A stretch of 64,000 nucleotides of DNA from JAKFDI01 sp044508835. GTDB lineage: Bacteria > Pseudomonadota > Gammaproteobacteria > Burkholderiales > Burkholderiaceae_C. Under the pieces are notes generated by a model, which worked only from the letters and a program-made list of their open reading frames with translations, did not search any database and was not told the origin of the DNA. Below are positions 50,224 through 60,401 of this stretch, piece by piece. Numbering within the stretch: position 1 is the first letter of the stretch; each line of letters starts with the position of its first letter. Both the position numbers and the translations under genes were made by a program. Location: the NCBI GenBank assembly GCA_044508835.1, contig JBIQHD010000003.1, forward strand, positions 1 to 64,000. The letters run 5' to 3'.

Positions 50224-51282
50224 TCAGGGCAGGCGCTCGAGCGCGTGCTGGTAGGCCGGGGCGTGCATCAGCTCGTCCCAGGCCAGCGGCGCGGTCTGCG
50301 GCAGCAGGCCGAGGCGGCGCCGCTCGGCGTCCGGGTCCGGCTGCCAGCGCCCGGCGCGGGCCGCGGCGTCCAGGCCGTCGAGCAGCGCATCCACGGCCGC
50401 ACCGCCGTCCAGCGACTGGTTGCACAGCAGCACCATGTCGCAGCCGGCGTTGAGCGCGGCGACGGCGCCGTCGACCGCGCTGCCGGCGACCTTGGCGCCT
50501 TCCATGCTGAGGTCGTCGCTGAAGACGAGGCCGTCGAACCCGAGCTGCAGGCGCAGGATGTCCTTCAGCCAGCGCGGCGAGAAGCCGGCCGGCTGCGCAT
50601 CGACCTTCGGGTAGATCACGTGCGCCGGCATCACGCTCGACAGGCTGGTGCCCAGCCATTCGTAGGGCTTCGCGTCGTCGGCCAGGATGGCCTTGAGCGA
50701 GCGCCTGTCCACCGGCATGGCGACGTGGCTGTCGGCCGCGACGAAGCCGTGGCCGGGGAAATGCTTGCCGCAGTTGTGCATGCCCGCCAGCAGCAGGCCG
50801 TGCATCAGGCTCTTGGCCAGCATCGCCACCACGCGCGGGTCGCGATGGAAGGCGCGGTCGCCGATGACGCCCGACGCGCCGTGGTCGAGGTCGAGCACCG
50901 GCGTGAAGCTCAGGTCCACGCCGCAGGCGCGCAGTTCGGCGCCGAGCACGTAGCCGGCGGCGGTGGCGGCATCGGTGGCGGTGAGCGCATCCTTCATCCA
51001 CAGCTCGCCCAGCGCGCGCATCGGCGGCAGGTGGGTGAAGCCGTCGGTGCGGAAGCGCTGCACGCGCCCGCCTTCGTGGTCGACGCACACCAGCACGTCG
51101 GGGCGGATGGACTTGATCTCCGCCACGAGTTCGGTGAGCTGGCGCCGGTCGGCCCAGTTGCGGGCGAAGAGGATCAGGCCGCCGGTGAGCGGATGCCGCA
51201 GGCGCCGGCGGTCGTCGGCGTCCAGCGCGAGGCCGGCGACGTCGAGCACCACGGGCGAGGCGGTCGGTTGCGGGTCGTTCAT
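50224..51282 (-). CDS. nagZ: Beta-N-acetylhexosaminidase
   Basis: The 352-residue cytosolic family 3 glycosidase removes GlcNAc from anhydro-muropeptides during wall recycling. VCVDHEGGRVQRFR, the catalytic loop KHFPGHGFVAADSH (its Asp-His dyad is the acid/base) and the nucleophile Asp in FSDDLSMEGA are visible. It is 2 nt downstream of acpS, the end of the housekeeping operon. The length is normal. Confidence 0.95.
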   Translation of the reverse strand: MNDPQPTASPVVLDVAGLALDADDRRRLRHPLTGGLILFARNWADRRQLTELVAEIKSIRPDVLVCVDHEGGRVQRFRTDGFTHLPPMRALGELWMKDALTATDAATAAGYVLGAELRACGVDLSFTPVLDLDHGASGVIGDRAFHRDPRVVAMLAKSLMHGLLLAGMHNCGKHFPGHGFVAADSHVAMPVDRRSLKAILADDAKPYEWLGTSLSSVMPAHVIYPKVDAQPAGFSPRWLKDILRLQLGFDGLVFSDDLSMEGAKVAGSAVDGAVAALNAGCDMVLLCNQSLDGGAAVDALLDGLDAAARAGRWQPDPDAERRRLGLLPQTAPLAWDELMHAPAYQHALERLP

Positions 51283-51284
51283 CG

Positions 51285-51680
51285 TCAGTCCTTCGTTTCC
51301 ACCACCACGAAGGCGGCGGCGTAGTCGGTCTCGTCGCTCACGCTGACGTGGGCGCGCAGGCCGCGCGCGGCGAACCAGTCGGCCAGCGCGCCGTGCAGGC
51401 GGATCTCGGGCTTGCCGCTGGGCGCCTTGACCACCTCGCACGCGCGCCAGGTCATGGGCATGCGCATGCCCAGCCCGATGGCCTTGGAGAACGCCTCCTT
51501 GGCCGAGAAGCGGGTGGCGAGATAGGCCACGCCCCGCGCCTGGACCCTGGCCCGCCGCGCGTGGAAGACGTCGATCTCGTGCGGCCCGAGCACGCGCTCG
51601 GCGAAGCGGTCGCCGCGGCGGGCGAGCGTGTCGGCGATGCGGCGGATGTCGCAGACATCCGTGCCGATGCCATAGATCAT
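51285..51680 (-). CDS. acpS: Holo-[acyl-carrier-protein] synthase
   Basis: The 131-residue enzyme transfers phosphopantetheine from CoA to ACP. Magnesium ligands Asp8 (GIGTDVCDI) and Glu62 (FSAKEAFSKA) are present. Its start overlaps the pdxJ stop by 4 nt (ATGA). The order rnc-era-recO-pdxJ-acpS matches E. coli. Confidence 0.95.
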   Translation of the reverse strand: MIYGIGTDVCDIRRIADTLARRGDRFAERVLGPHEIDVFHARRARVQARGVAYLATRFSAKEAFSKAIGLGMRMPMTWRACEVVKAPSGKPEIRLHGALADWFAARGLRAHVSVSDETDYAAAFVVVETKD

Positions 51681-52462
51681 GGCGTCTGCGCGCGGTGGAT
51701 GCAGCGCAGGTACTCGCGCACCGTCTCGGCCAGCCCGAGTTCCAGCGCATCGGAGATCAGCGCATGGCCGATCGAGACCTCGAGCACGCCGGGCACGGCG
51801 CGCAGGAAGTCGGCGAGGTTGGCGCGGTTCAGGTCGTGCCCGGCATTCAGGGTGAGGCCCGCGCGCTGCGCCGCCTGCGCCGCCGCCGTGAACGCCGCCA
51901 GCACCTGGGCCTGCTGCGGCGTGGCATGCGCCTTCGCGTAGCTCTCGGTGTACAGCTCCACGCGATCGGCGCCCAGCGCAGCTGCCGCCGGCATGGCCTC
52001 GGGCCGCGGGTCCATGAACAGGCTCACGCGCACGCCCAGCGCCTTCGCCTCGGCCACCAGCGGGGCGAGGCGCGCGGCATCCTCCGGCAGGTTCCAGCCG
52101 TGGTCGGAGGTGGCCTGGCCTTCGTCGTCGGGCACGAAGGTGCACTGGTGCGGGCACAGCTCGCGCACGAAGGGCATCAGGTTGTGGAAGGGGTTGCCCT
52201 CGATGTTGAACTCGGCCTGCGGCCATTGCTTCAGCAGCGCGGCGAGGTCGTGCACGTCGTGGGCGCGAATGTGGCGCTCGTCGGGCCGCGGGTGCACGGT
52301 GATGCCCTGCGCGCCGGCCCGCAGCGCGGTCTCGGCCAGGCCCGTGACGCTCGGGATGCCGTTGTCGCGCCGGTTGCGCACCTGGGCGACGAGGTTGACG
52401 TTGACCGACAGCGCGGTGTGGCCGCGCGCGGCGTCCAGGCCGGAAGAGACGAGTGGGTTCAT
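51677..52462 (-). CDS. pdxJ: Pyridoxine 5'-phosphate synthase
   Basis: The 261-residue TIM-barrel enzyme condenses 3-amino-2-oxopropyl phosphate with deoxyxylulose phosphate. LSVNVNLVAQVRNRRD, HPRPDERHI, FNIEGNPF, VPDDEGQATSDHGW and LNAGHDLNRANL are family motifs. Start 52462 lies 7 nt after recO ends. SerC in this window acts in the same vitamin B6 pathway. Confidence 0.95.
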   Translation of the reverse strand: MNPLVSSGLDAARGHTALSVNVNLVAQVRNRRDNGIPSVTGLAETALRAGAQGITVHPRPDERHIRAHDVHDLAALLKQWPQAEFNIEGNPFHNLMPFVRELCPHQCTFVPDDEGQATSDHGWNLPEDAARLAPLVAEAKALGVRVSLFMDPRPEAMPAAAALGADRVELYTESYAKAHATPQQAQVLAAFTAAAQAAQRAGLTLNAGHDLNRANLADFLRAVPGVLEVSIGHALISDALELGLAETVREYLRCIHRAQTP

Positions 52463-52469
52463 GGCGGGT

Positions 52470-53258
52470 TCAGCGTTCCAGGGCCTGGACGTCCAGCATC
52501 ACCTGCCGGGTGCGCAGCACCGGGGAACCGAGATGATAGTGAAGCAGGCCTCGCAAGGCAGTGCGCAATTCAGGCAGCGCTGCGCTGCAGGCCTCGCGCA
52601 GCGCGTCGAGGCTGCCGTGCTCCAGCGCGGCCTGCACCGTCACGAGCACCTGCCCGGGGATGGCCGCATCCCCCGCATCGCGCCGCGGAGCGACGCCCGC
52701 CTCGGGCAGCAGCAGGTAGGCGGCATCGGTCGCCACCTCGGCGCGCGTGAGCGTGACGAGGCTCAGGTCGGGCAGCAGGCCGATCTCGCTCAGCAGCCTG
52801 AGCTCGAAGGCGCGCAGCGCGGCCTGCACCGCGAGCTCGTCCTCCGCCGCCAGGTGCGGCAGCGTCTGCGCATAGGCGTCGAACAGGCGCGGATGCGCGT
52901 CCTGGCGCGCCAGCAGCTTCATCAGCAGTTCGTTCAGGTAGAAGCCGCTGAACAGCGCCGCGCCGGTGAGCATGGCCGCGCCGCCGCCCCACTCCGCGCC
53001 GCGCAGGTTGTGGATGTCGCCGGCCGCTTCGCCGGCGGCGTCTGCCTTCGGCACGCGCCCGAGCGACACCTGGATGCGCTGGAACGGCAGCAGCACCGCG
53101 CGCAGCTGCGAATGCGGGCGCTTGGCGCCCTTGGCGGCCACCGCCAGCCGCCCCTGCTCGCGCGTGAACAGGTCGAGGATGAGGCTGGACTCGCTCCAGT
53201 CGTAGCGGTGCAGCACGTAGGCGCTGAGCGCCGCCCTGGCCGCGGCCCGTGTCGCCAC
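52470..53258 (-). CDS. recO: DNA repair protein RecO
   Basis: The 262-residue protein helps load RecA with RecR. The N-terminal OB-fold (YVLHRYDWSESSLILDLFTR, GRLAVAAKGAKRPHSQLRA) and helical C-terminus are typical. The Cys zinc cluster of some RecO proteins is absent, as in many proteobacteria. It starts 3 nt after era ends. Confidence 0.9.
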   Translation of the reverse strand: MATRAAARAALSAYVLHRYDWSESSLILDLFTREQGRLAVAAKGAKRPHSQLRAVLLPFQRIQVSLGRVPKADAAGEAAGDIHNLRGAEWGGGAAMLTGAALFSGFYLNELLMKLLARQDAHPRLFDAYAQTLPHLAAEDELAVQAALRAFELRLLSEIGLLPDLSLVTLTRAEVATDAAYLLLPEAGVAPRRDAGDAAIPGQVLVTVQAALEHGSLDALREACSAALPELRTALRGLLHYHLGSPVLRTRQVMLDVQALER

Positions 53259-53261
53259 GGC

Positions 53262-54185
53262 CTACTCGTAGCCGTAGGTGCGCAGGTGCTCGTCGTCGTC
53301 GGCCCAGCCCGAACGCACCTTCACCCACAGCTCGAGGAAGACCTTGGCGTCCATCAGCTTCTCGAGCTCGCTGCGGGCTTCGCTGCCGATGCGCTTGAGC
53401 CGCTCGCCGCCGCCGCCGATCACCATGCCCTTGTGGGCGTCGCGCTCGACCACGATGCTGGCCGCGATGCGGCGCAGCTGGCCCTCTTCCTCGAACTTGT
53501 CGATGACGACGGTGGAGGTGTAGGGCAGCTCGTCGCCGGTGAGGCGGAACAGCTTCTCGCGGATGATCTCGCTCGCGAGGAAGCGCTCGCTGCGGTCGGT
53601 GAGCGCTTCCTCGTCGTAGAACCAGGGCTGCTCGGGCAGGTAGGGCCGCACGATGCCGAGCAGCCGCTGCACGTCGCTCTGGCGCTTGGCCGACAGCGGC
53701 ACGAACTCGGCGAAGGCGTGGCGCTCCTGCATGCCCTTGAGCCAGGGCGCGAGCTCGGCGCGGCGGTGCACGGCGTCGAGCTTGTTGGCGATGAGGAACA
53801 CCGGCTTGCCCGGCGGCATCAGCGCCAGCACCTTGGCGTCGTCCAGGCCGAAGCGGCCCGCCTCGACGACGAACAGCACCACGTCCACGTCGGCGAGCAC
53901 GCCGGTCACGGTGCGGTTGAGCGTGCGGTTGAGCGCGGCGCCGTGCTTGGTCTGGAAGCCGGGGGTGTCGACGAAGACGAACTGCGCGTCGCCCTCGGTG
54001 CGGATGCCGGTGATGCGGTGCCGCGTGGTCTGCGCCTTGTCGGAGGTGATGCTCACCTTCTGCCCGACCAGGGCGTTGAGCAGGGTGGACTTGCCCACGT
54101 TCGGGCGGCCGACGATGGCGACCAGCCCGCAGCGTTTTGCGGTGTCGTCGCTCGCGCCCTGCGGCGGCGGGTCTTGTTGCATCAC
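53262..54185 (-). CDS. era: GTPase Era
   Basis: The 307-residue protein binds 16S rRNA in 30S assembly. G1 GRPNVGKST is at 26-34, G3 is VDTPGFQ, G4 is NKLD and the switch region has TTRHRITGI. The C-terminal KH domain includes VERDAHKGMVIGGGGERLK. It begins 4 nt after rnc ends. An ATGATG start leaves one-codon ambiguity. Confidence 0.97.
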   Translation of the reverse strand: MMQQDPPPQGASDDTAKRCGLVAIVGRPNVGKSTLLNALVGQKVSITSDKAQTTRHRITGIRTEGDAQFVFVDTPGFQTKHGAALNRTLNRTVTGVLADVDVVLFVVEAGRFGLDDAKVLALMPPGKPVFLIANKLDAVHRRAELAPWLKGMQERHAFAEFVPLSAKRQSDVQRLLGIVRPYLPEQPWFYDEEALTDRSERFLASEIIREKLFRLTGDELPYTSTVVIDKFEEEGQLRRIAASIVVERDAHKGMVIGGGGERLKRIGSEARSELEKLMDAKVFLELWVKVRSGWADDDEHLRTYGYE

Positions 54186-54189
54186 GGGC

Positions 54190-54891
54190 TCAGGAGCGCA
54201 GCGGGCTGCCGGGTTGGTCGGTCGCCTTCAGCGCCTGCAGCATGCGCCGCGCCGCGTCCTGCTCGGCGTGGCGGCGCGAGCGGCCTTCGCCGGCGTAGGC
54301 GAGGCTGAGCGCCGGCACGGCGCACTCGACGTCGAAGGTCTGCGCATGCGCCTGCCCGCGGGTGCCGGTGATGCGGTAGGTCGGCACCGGCAGCCGGCGT
54401 GCCTGCAGCCACTCCTGCAGCTCGGTCTTGGCGTCCTTGGTCCAGCTGGCCAGGTCGGTGGTGGCGATGGTCTCGCCGAACAGGCGCTCGACCATGGTGC
54501 GGGCGGCGTCGAAGCCGCCGTCGAGGTAGGTGGCGCCGAGCACCGCCTCGAGCGCGTCGGCCAGGATCGACGGGCGCAGCGCGCCGCCGCCGCGCGCCTC
54601 GCCTTCGGACAGCCGCACCACCTCGGGCAGGCCGAGCGCGAGCGCCACCTTGTGCAGGCTGTCCTCGCGCACCAGGTGGGCGCGCACACGGGTCAGGTCG
54701 CCTTCGTCGGAGCCGGCGAAGCGCTCGAACAGCAGGCTCGAGATCGCGAGGCTCAGCACCGCGTCGCCGAGGAATTCGAGCCGCTCGTTGTGGTCGGCGC
54801 CCACGCTGCGGTGGCTCAGCGCGCGGCTGAGCAGCCCGATGTCGGCGAACCAATGGCCGATGCGCTGCTGCAGCGAATCCAGGGAAGCCAT
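54190..54891 (-). CDS. rnc: Ribonuclease III
   Basis: The 233-residue double-strand RNase has the signature ERLEFLGDAV at 36-45, the second metal site DALEAVLGATYLDGG, and a C-terminal dsRNA-binding domain with LQEWLQARRLPVPTYRITGT and HAEQDAARRML. The start at 54891 (MASLDSLQQRIG) is preferred to a longer frame that reads into the extragenic repeat. Confidence 0.96.
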   Translation of the reverse strand: MASLDSLQQRIGHWFADIGLLSRALSHRSVGADHNERLEFLGDAVLSLAISSLLFERFAGSDEGDLTRVRAHLVREDSLHKVALALGLPEVVRLSEGEARGGGALRPSILADALEAVLGATYLDGGFDAARTMVERLFGETIATTDLASWTKDAKTELQEWLQARRLPVPTYRITGTRGQAHAQTFDVECAVPALSLAYAGEGRSRRHAEQDAARRMLQALKATDQPGSPLRS

Positions 54892-54940
54892 GTCAGTGGT
54901 CCATTGCGCTGCGCGCCACCCGCGACGCATGAAACTGGCG

Positions 54941-55024
54941 GGACCAAGCGAACGCCGCGGAACCGGCTCCGCCGGGCCGCCGGCGTTGCCCCCTCGAGGG
55001 GGCGGCCGAAGGCCGTAGGGGGTG
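54941..55024. repeat. 84-nt extragenic repeat, copy 2 (hairpin-forming)
   Basis: A full-length, gapless partner of the element at 40585-40668. Arms AACGCCG ... CGGCGTT replace AACACCG ... CGGTGTT, and CGGCC-GAA-GGCCG replaces CGCGC-GAA-GCGCG, inside conserved CCCCCT ... AGGGGG. It sits between the DUF4845 gene and rnc, within the lep-rnc-era gene block. Confidence 0.8.
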
Positions 55025-55054
55025 TTTCATCCTAGTGCCGCCGGGGGTGGATCT

Positions 55055-55435
55055 TCATTCACGAGCGCCTTGCGAACTGCCTTTGTACTTGATGAGCAGG
55101 TAGACCGGCTCGAACAGTTCCACTTCGGCGTCGTAGGCAAAGCGGATGACGACGCGCTCGTTCTCCTTCGTGATCTCGAGGTCCTTGCCGGCGATCGACT
55201 GGATGGAGTATTCGACGTCGCGCCGCCGGTCGAAGGCGGTGCGGATCTCGGGCACGGTGCCCAGGTTCTCGGCCGCGATCGAGTTGACGGCCTTCTGGAT
55301 CGTCAGGTATTCGTTGACGGTGGGAAAGGTCTTGAGCCCGACGTAGGCGACGAACCCGATGGCGACGGCCCAGAACAGCAGACCGAGCAGCGTGACGCCG
55401 CGCTGGCGGCGCGGCCCCTGAAGCCGGTGAGTCAT
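55055..55435 (-). CDS. DUF4845 family protein
   Basis: The 126-residue protein has one N-terminal membrane helix (about 13-35, VTLLGLLFWAVAIGFVAYVG) after a type-IV-pilin-like RQRGVT start, then a periplasmic domain. It is typically found between lepB and rnc in beta- and gammaproteobacteria. The function is unknown. It begins 47 nt after lepB; the extragenic repeat follows it. Confidence 0.85.
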   Translation of the reverse strand: MTHRLQGPRRQRGVTLLGLLFWAVAIGFVAYVGLKTFPTVNEYLTIQKAVNSIAAENLGTVPEIRTAFDRRRDVEYSIQSIAGKDLEITKENERVVIRFAYDAEVELFEPVYLLIKYKGSSQGARE

Positions 55436-55482
55436 GCGAAGTTGCTCCACAGGTGACGAGGCGCCCGCACCGCGAATCGGCA

Positions 55483-56447
55483 TCAGTCGAAGCTGCCGAT
55501 GCGGCCCAGGTCGCCGAAGTTCATCCAGACGAAGAATGCGCGCCCGACGATGTTCTGGTCGGGGACGAAGCCCCAGAAGCGCGAATCCTGCGAGTTGTCG
55601 CGGTTGTCGCCCATCATGAAATAGTGGCCCGCCGGCACCTTGCAGGTCATGCCCTCGACACTGTAGCTGCAGTTTTCCTTGTACGGAAAGCTCTCGCTCG
55701 CCGGCAGATAGGGCCGCGCGTCGCGGTCGACGAGGATGCGGTGCTGCACGGACCCGAGCGTCTCGCTGTATTGCTTGAGATAGCGCAGCGAGGTCTCGTC
55801 GTAGAAGTCGGGCAGCGGCTGCGTCGGCACTTCCGTGCCGTTGACGAAGAGCCGCTGGTTGCGGTAGGCGACCTCGTCGCCCGGAACGCCCACCACGCGC
55901 TTGATGTAGTCGACGCCGGTGTCGCGCGGGTAGCGGAACACCATGACGTCGCCGCGCTGGGGCTCGTGGTTGTCGATGATCTTCTTGTTGATCACCGGCA
56001 GGCGCACGCCGTAGTGGTACTTGTTGACGAGGATGAGGTCGCCGACGAGAAGCGTCGGGATCATCGAGCCGGACGGGATCTTGAACGGCTCGAACAGGAA
56101 CGACCGCAGGAAGAAGACCGCAAGGATCACCGGGAACAGGCCGGCCGTCCAATCGAGCCACCACGGCTGCGCGAGCAGGCCCTGGCGCGCCTCGGCGATG
56201 TCGCCGTCGACCTTGGCGATGCCCTGGCGGGCCAACTGCTCCCGGCGCGCGGCGTCCTGCTGCTCGAGGTTGCGCACCGCGGCCGCGCGGCGGGGCGCGA
56301 AGACGAAGCGTTCCGCCAGCCAGTAGGCGAAGGTGACGACCGTCAGGATGAACAGCAGCAGCGAGAAGTTGCCCGTCCACTTGCCGAGATACCAGCCGCC
56401 AAGGTAGACACACAGCAGGGCATAGAGCGCACCGGTCAACAGGCTCA

Positions 56448-56448
<1 letters not shown>
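55483..56448 (-). CDS. lepB: Signal peptidase I
   Basis: The 321-residue inner-membrane peptidase has two N-terminal helices plus one before the active site (LFPVILAVFFLRSFLFEPFK), catalytic Ser128 in IPSGSM and Lys183 in YIKRVVGVPGD, and box E MGDNRDNSQDSRFWG. The start overlaps the lepA stop (TGATG). The length is typical for the proteobacterial enzyme. Confidence 0.97.
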
Positions 56449-58256
<1,808 letters not shown>

Positions 58257-58385
58257 GAGGCCCGCAAGGTGTCGGCGCGAGTGCGTGTCGGGCGCCGACG
58301 GAAAGAGAAGACCGGCTCAGTGCAGGCTCACAGCGAGGGGCGGTGTGAGGGCGCGCAACGCCGCGCCGGGACTGCGACCGAGGCT

Positions 58386-58419
58386 AAAAAAAAGGCACGT
58401 CGAATGAGTGACGCGCCTT
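58386..58419 (-). terminator. Intrinsic terminator upstream of lepA
   Basis: On the minus strand: AAGGCGCGTC, an 8-nt loop, GACGTGCCTT (10 bp with one G-T pair), then a T-run. It would end transcripts from mucD and also any transcript begun at the TACAAT box about 40 nt earlier. lepA must then use a later promoter or read-through. Confidence 0.8.
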
Positions 58420-58449
58420 CCAACAAAACGTATGGCAACTGCTTGTTGG
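58386..58449 (-). ncRNA. Candidate short RNA between TACAAT box and terminator
   Basis: A start about 7 nt after TACAAT (58461-58456) and the terminator tail at 58386 define a transcript of about 64 nt. It could be a small RNA or an attenuated lepA leader. The only support is the promoter-terminator spacing; the -35 is weak. Confidence 0.2.
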
Positions 58450-58804
58450 GCCTTCATTGTAGCCAAAAGCACCCGGCCGGAAACCGCGCCGTTGCTCGAT
58501 TTCCGCTCGTTGCAGGACACCAACAGCGATCTCCATACACAGCTTATCCACAATTGCTTGTGGACGATTTGGGGATAGCTCGCGAGCCGATGGAATGCGC
58601 CCGAAGAGGCGCTAAACCGCTGCTTCGGCCTGCCGATTCGGGCCTCGTCCGGGCGGAATGGAGAAGTCAAAATAAGTTTGCTTGCGCTCACTTCCACATC
58701 CTTGGTCGACAATTTTTTTCGTCGACGCGGAAAGCCGGCCGCCGCGCTTCTCAACATACGGAAAGACCCATCGCGGCAGTCGGTTGTAACCGGCGACAGG
58801 CCCG

Positions 58805-60280
58805 TCATCGGGCCGGCCGGATCACCACGTAATTGACCCAGTCGCCCCGCCGCACCAGCACGCTGATCGGCTTGCCGGTGTCGGCCTTGGCCACCAGCGC
58901 CTGGAACTGCGCGGCGGTCGTGACCTCGCGGTTGTCGATCGCGAGGATCACGTCGCCTTCCCGCAGGCCGGCGCGGGCGGCCGCGCCCTGCGCCGACTGG
59001 ACCAGCACGCCGCCCTTGACCTTCAGCTCGCGCCGCTGCGGCTCGCTCAGGTCGGTGATGGCCAGCCCCAGCGAGCCGATGGCCGTCGGCGCCTTCGGCG
59101 GGCTGCGGTCGCCGGGGCGCACCGGCTGCTCGGCTTCGAGCTCGGCCACGGTGACGTTCAGGTCGCGGTAGCCGCCGCGGCGGAACACCTGCATGGCGGT
59201 CTTCGATCCGGGCTTCGTCCCTCCGACCATGCGCGGCAGGTCGCCTGCGCGCTCGACCTTGCGCCCGTCGTACTGGGTGATGATGTCGCCCGGCTCGACG
59301 CCGGCCTTCTCCGCCGGCCCGCCCGATTCGACGCCGCGCACGAGCGCACCGACCGGCTTGTCCAGGCCGATGGCCTCGGCCACCTCCTTGGTGACTTCGG
59401 CGATCTGCACGCCGATGCGCCCGCGGATGACGCGCCCCGTGGCGCGCAGCTGGTCGGCCACGCGCGAGGCCTCGTCGATCGGGATGGCGAACGAGATGCC
59501 CATGAAGCCGCCCGAGCGGCTGTAGATCTGCGAGTTGATGCCCACCACCTCGCCGCGCATGTTGATGAGCGGGCCGCCGGAGTTGCCGGGGTTGATCGCC
59601 ACGTCGGTCTGGATGAAGGGCAGGAACTCGCCGGTCTCGCGCGCCTTCGCGCTCACGATGCCGGCGGTGACGGTGTTGTCCAGGCCGAAGGGCGAGCCGA
59701 TGGCCATCACCCATTCGCCGACCTTCAGCCGCTTCACGTCGCCGATGCGCACCACCGGCAGGCCGCTCGCCTCGATCTTGACGAGCGCCACGTCGGTGCG
59801 CTTGTCGGCGCCGATGATCTTGGCCTTGAACTCGCGGTCGTCGGTGAGGGTGACGAAGACCTCGTCGGCGCCCTCGACCACGTGGGCGTTGGTCATCACG
59901 TAGCCGTCGGCGTTGAGGATGAAGCCGGAACCGACGCCGCGCATGCGCGGCTCGCCCTCGGGCTGCTGCGGCGCGCCGCGCGGGCCGGGCGCCTGCGGGC
60001 CGGGAATCGGAATGCCGAAGCGGCGGAAGAACTCGAGCACCTCGGGGTCGATCTCGCCGCCGGGCGAGGCGCCGTTGCGCCGCACCCGCTCGGTGGTGCG
60101 GATGTTCACGACGGCCGGGCCGACGCGCTCGACGAGCTCGGTGAAGTCGGGCAGGCCCGAGGCCTGCGCCCGGCTGGTGGACGGCGCGAGCGCCGCGCCG
60201 GCCGCAAGGCCGAACGCCATGGCGAGCAGGCCCAGGCGGCGGGAGAACGAAGCGGTGAGGGAGGTTCGAGTTGTTTGCAT
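58805..60280 (-). CDS. mucD: Periplasmic serine protease MucD (DegP/HtrA family)
   Basis: The 491-residue DegQ/MucD-like protease has a signal peptide (about 1-38, STSRAQA), trypsin-like catalytic residues His133 (TNAHVV), Asp163 (RTDVALV) and Ser234 (GNSGGPL), and two PDZ domains (from about 290 and 395, e.g. GGPAEKAGVEPGDII and GAAARAGLREGDVIL). It removes misfolded envelope proteins. It is the last gene of rpoE-rseA-rseB-mucD on this strand. Confidence 0.95.
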   Translation of the reverse strand: MQTTRTSLTASFSRRLGLLAMAFGLAAGAALAPSTSRAQASGLPDFTELVERVGPAVVNIRTTERVRRNGASPGGEIDPEVLEFFRRFGIPIPGPQAPGPRGAPQQPEGEPRMRGVGSGFILNADGYVMTNAHVVEGADEVFVTLTDDREFKAKIIGADKRTDVALVKIEASGLPVVRIGDVKRLKVGEWVMAIGSPFGLDNTVTAGIVSAKARETGEFLPFIQTDVAINPGNSGGPLINMRGEVVGINSQIYSRSGGFMGISFAIPIDEASRVADQLRATGRVIRGRIGVQIAEVTKEVAEAIGLDKPVGALVRGVESGGPAEKAGVEPGDIITQYDGRKVERAGDLPRMVGGTKPGSKTAMQVFRRGGYRDLNVTVAELEAEQPVRPGDRSPPKAPTAIGSLGLAITDLSEPQRRELKVKGGVLVQSAQGAAARAGLREGDVILAIDNREVTTAAQFQALVAKADTGKPISVLVRRGDWVNYVVIRPAR

Positions 60281-60401
60281 GGTCTGGCCTCGGAAGCGTC
60301 GCAGCCCGGGTGCGGGACCCGGCCGCCGAAGTGATGTCGATGTGCGCCGCGGAAATGTCGCACGAACATGCAACGCGCATGCCCGCACGCCGGCGCTGCG
60401 C

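Larger units (their letters stand above)
58257..58804 (-). other. mucD-lepA intergenic region, relatively AT-rich
   Basis: No gene is called. On the minus strand it holds a good -10-like TACAAT (58456-58461) with a poor -35 (TTTCCG, 16 nt spacing). An intrinsic terminator follows at 58386-58419. A perfect DnaA-box match TTATCCACA (58544-58552, plus strand) lies within the inverted repeat TCCACAA-TTGC-TTGTGGA (58547-58564). A GTCGAC-N10-GTCGAC repeat is at 58705-58726. The lower GC stands out from the surroundings. Confidence 0.5.

Noticed and set aside
58705..58726. GTCGAC-N10-GTCGAC as a terminator for mucD
   Set aside because: The stem is only 6 bp, the A/T run is in the loop rather than after the stem, and it may be chance.
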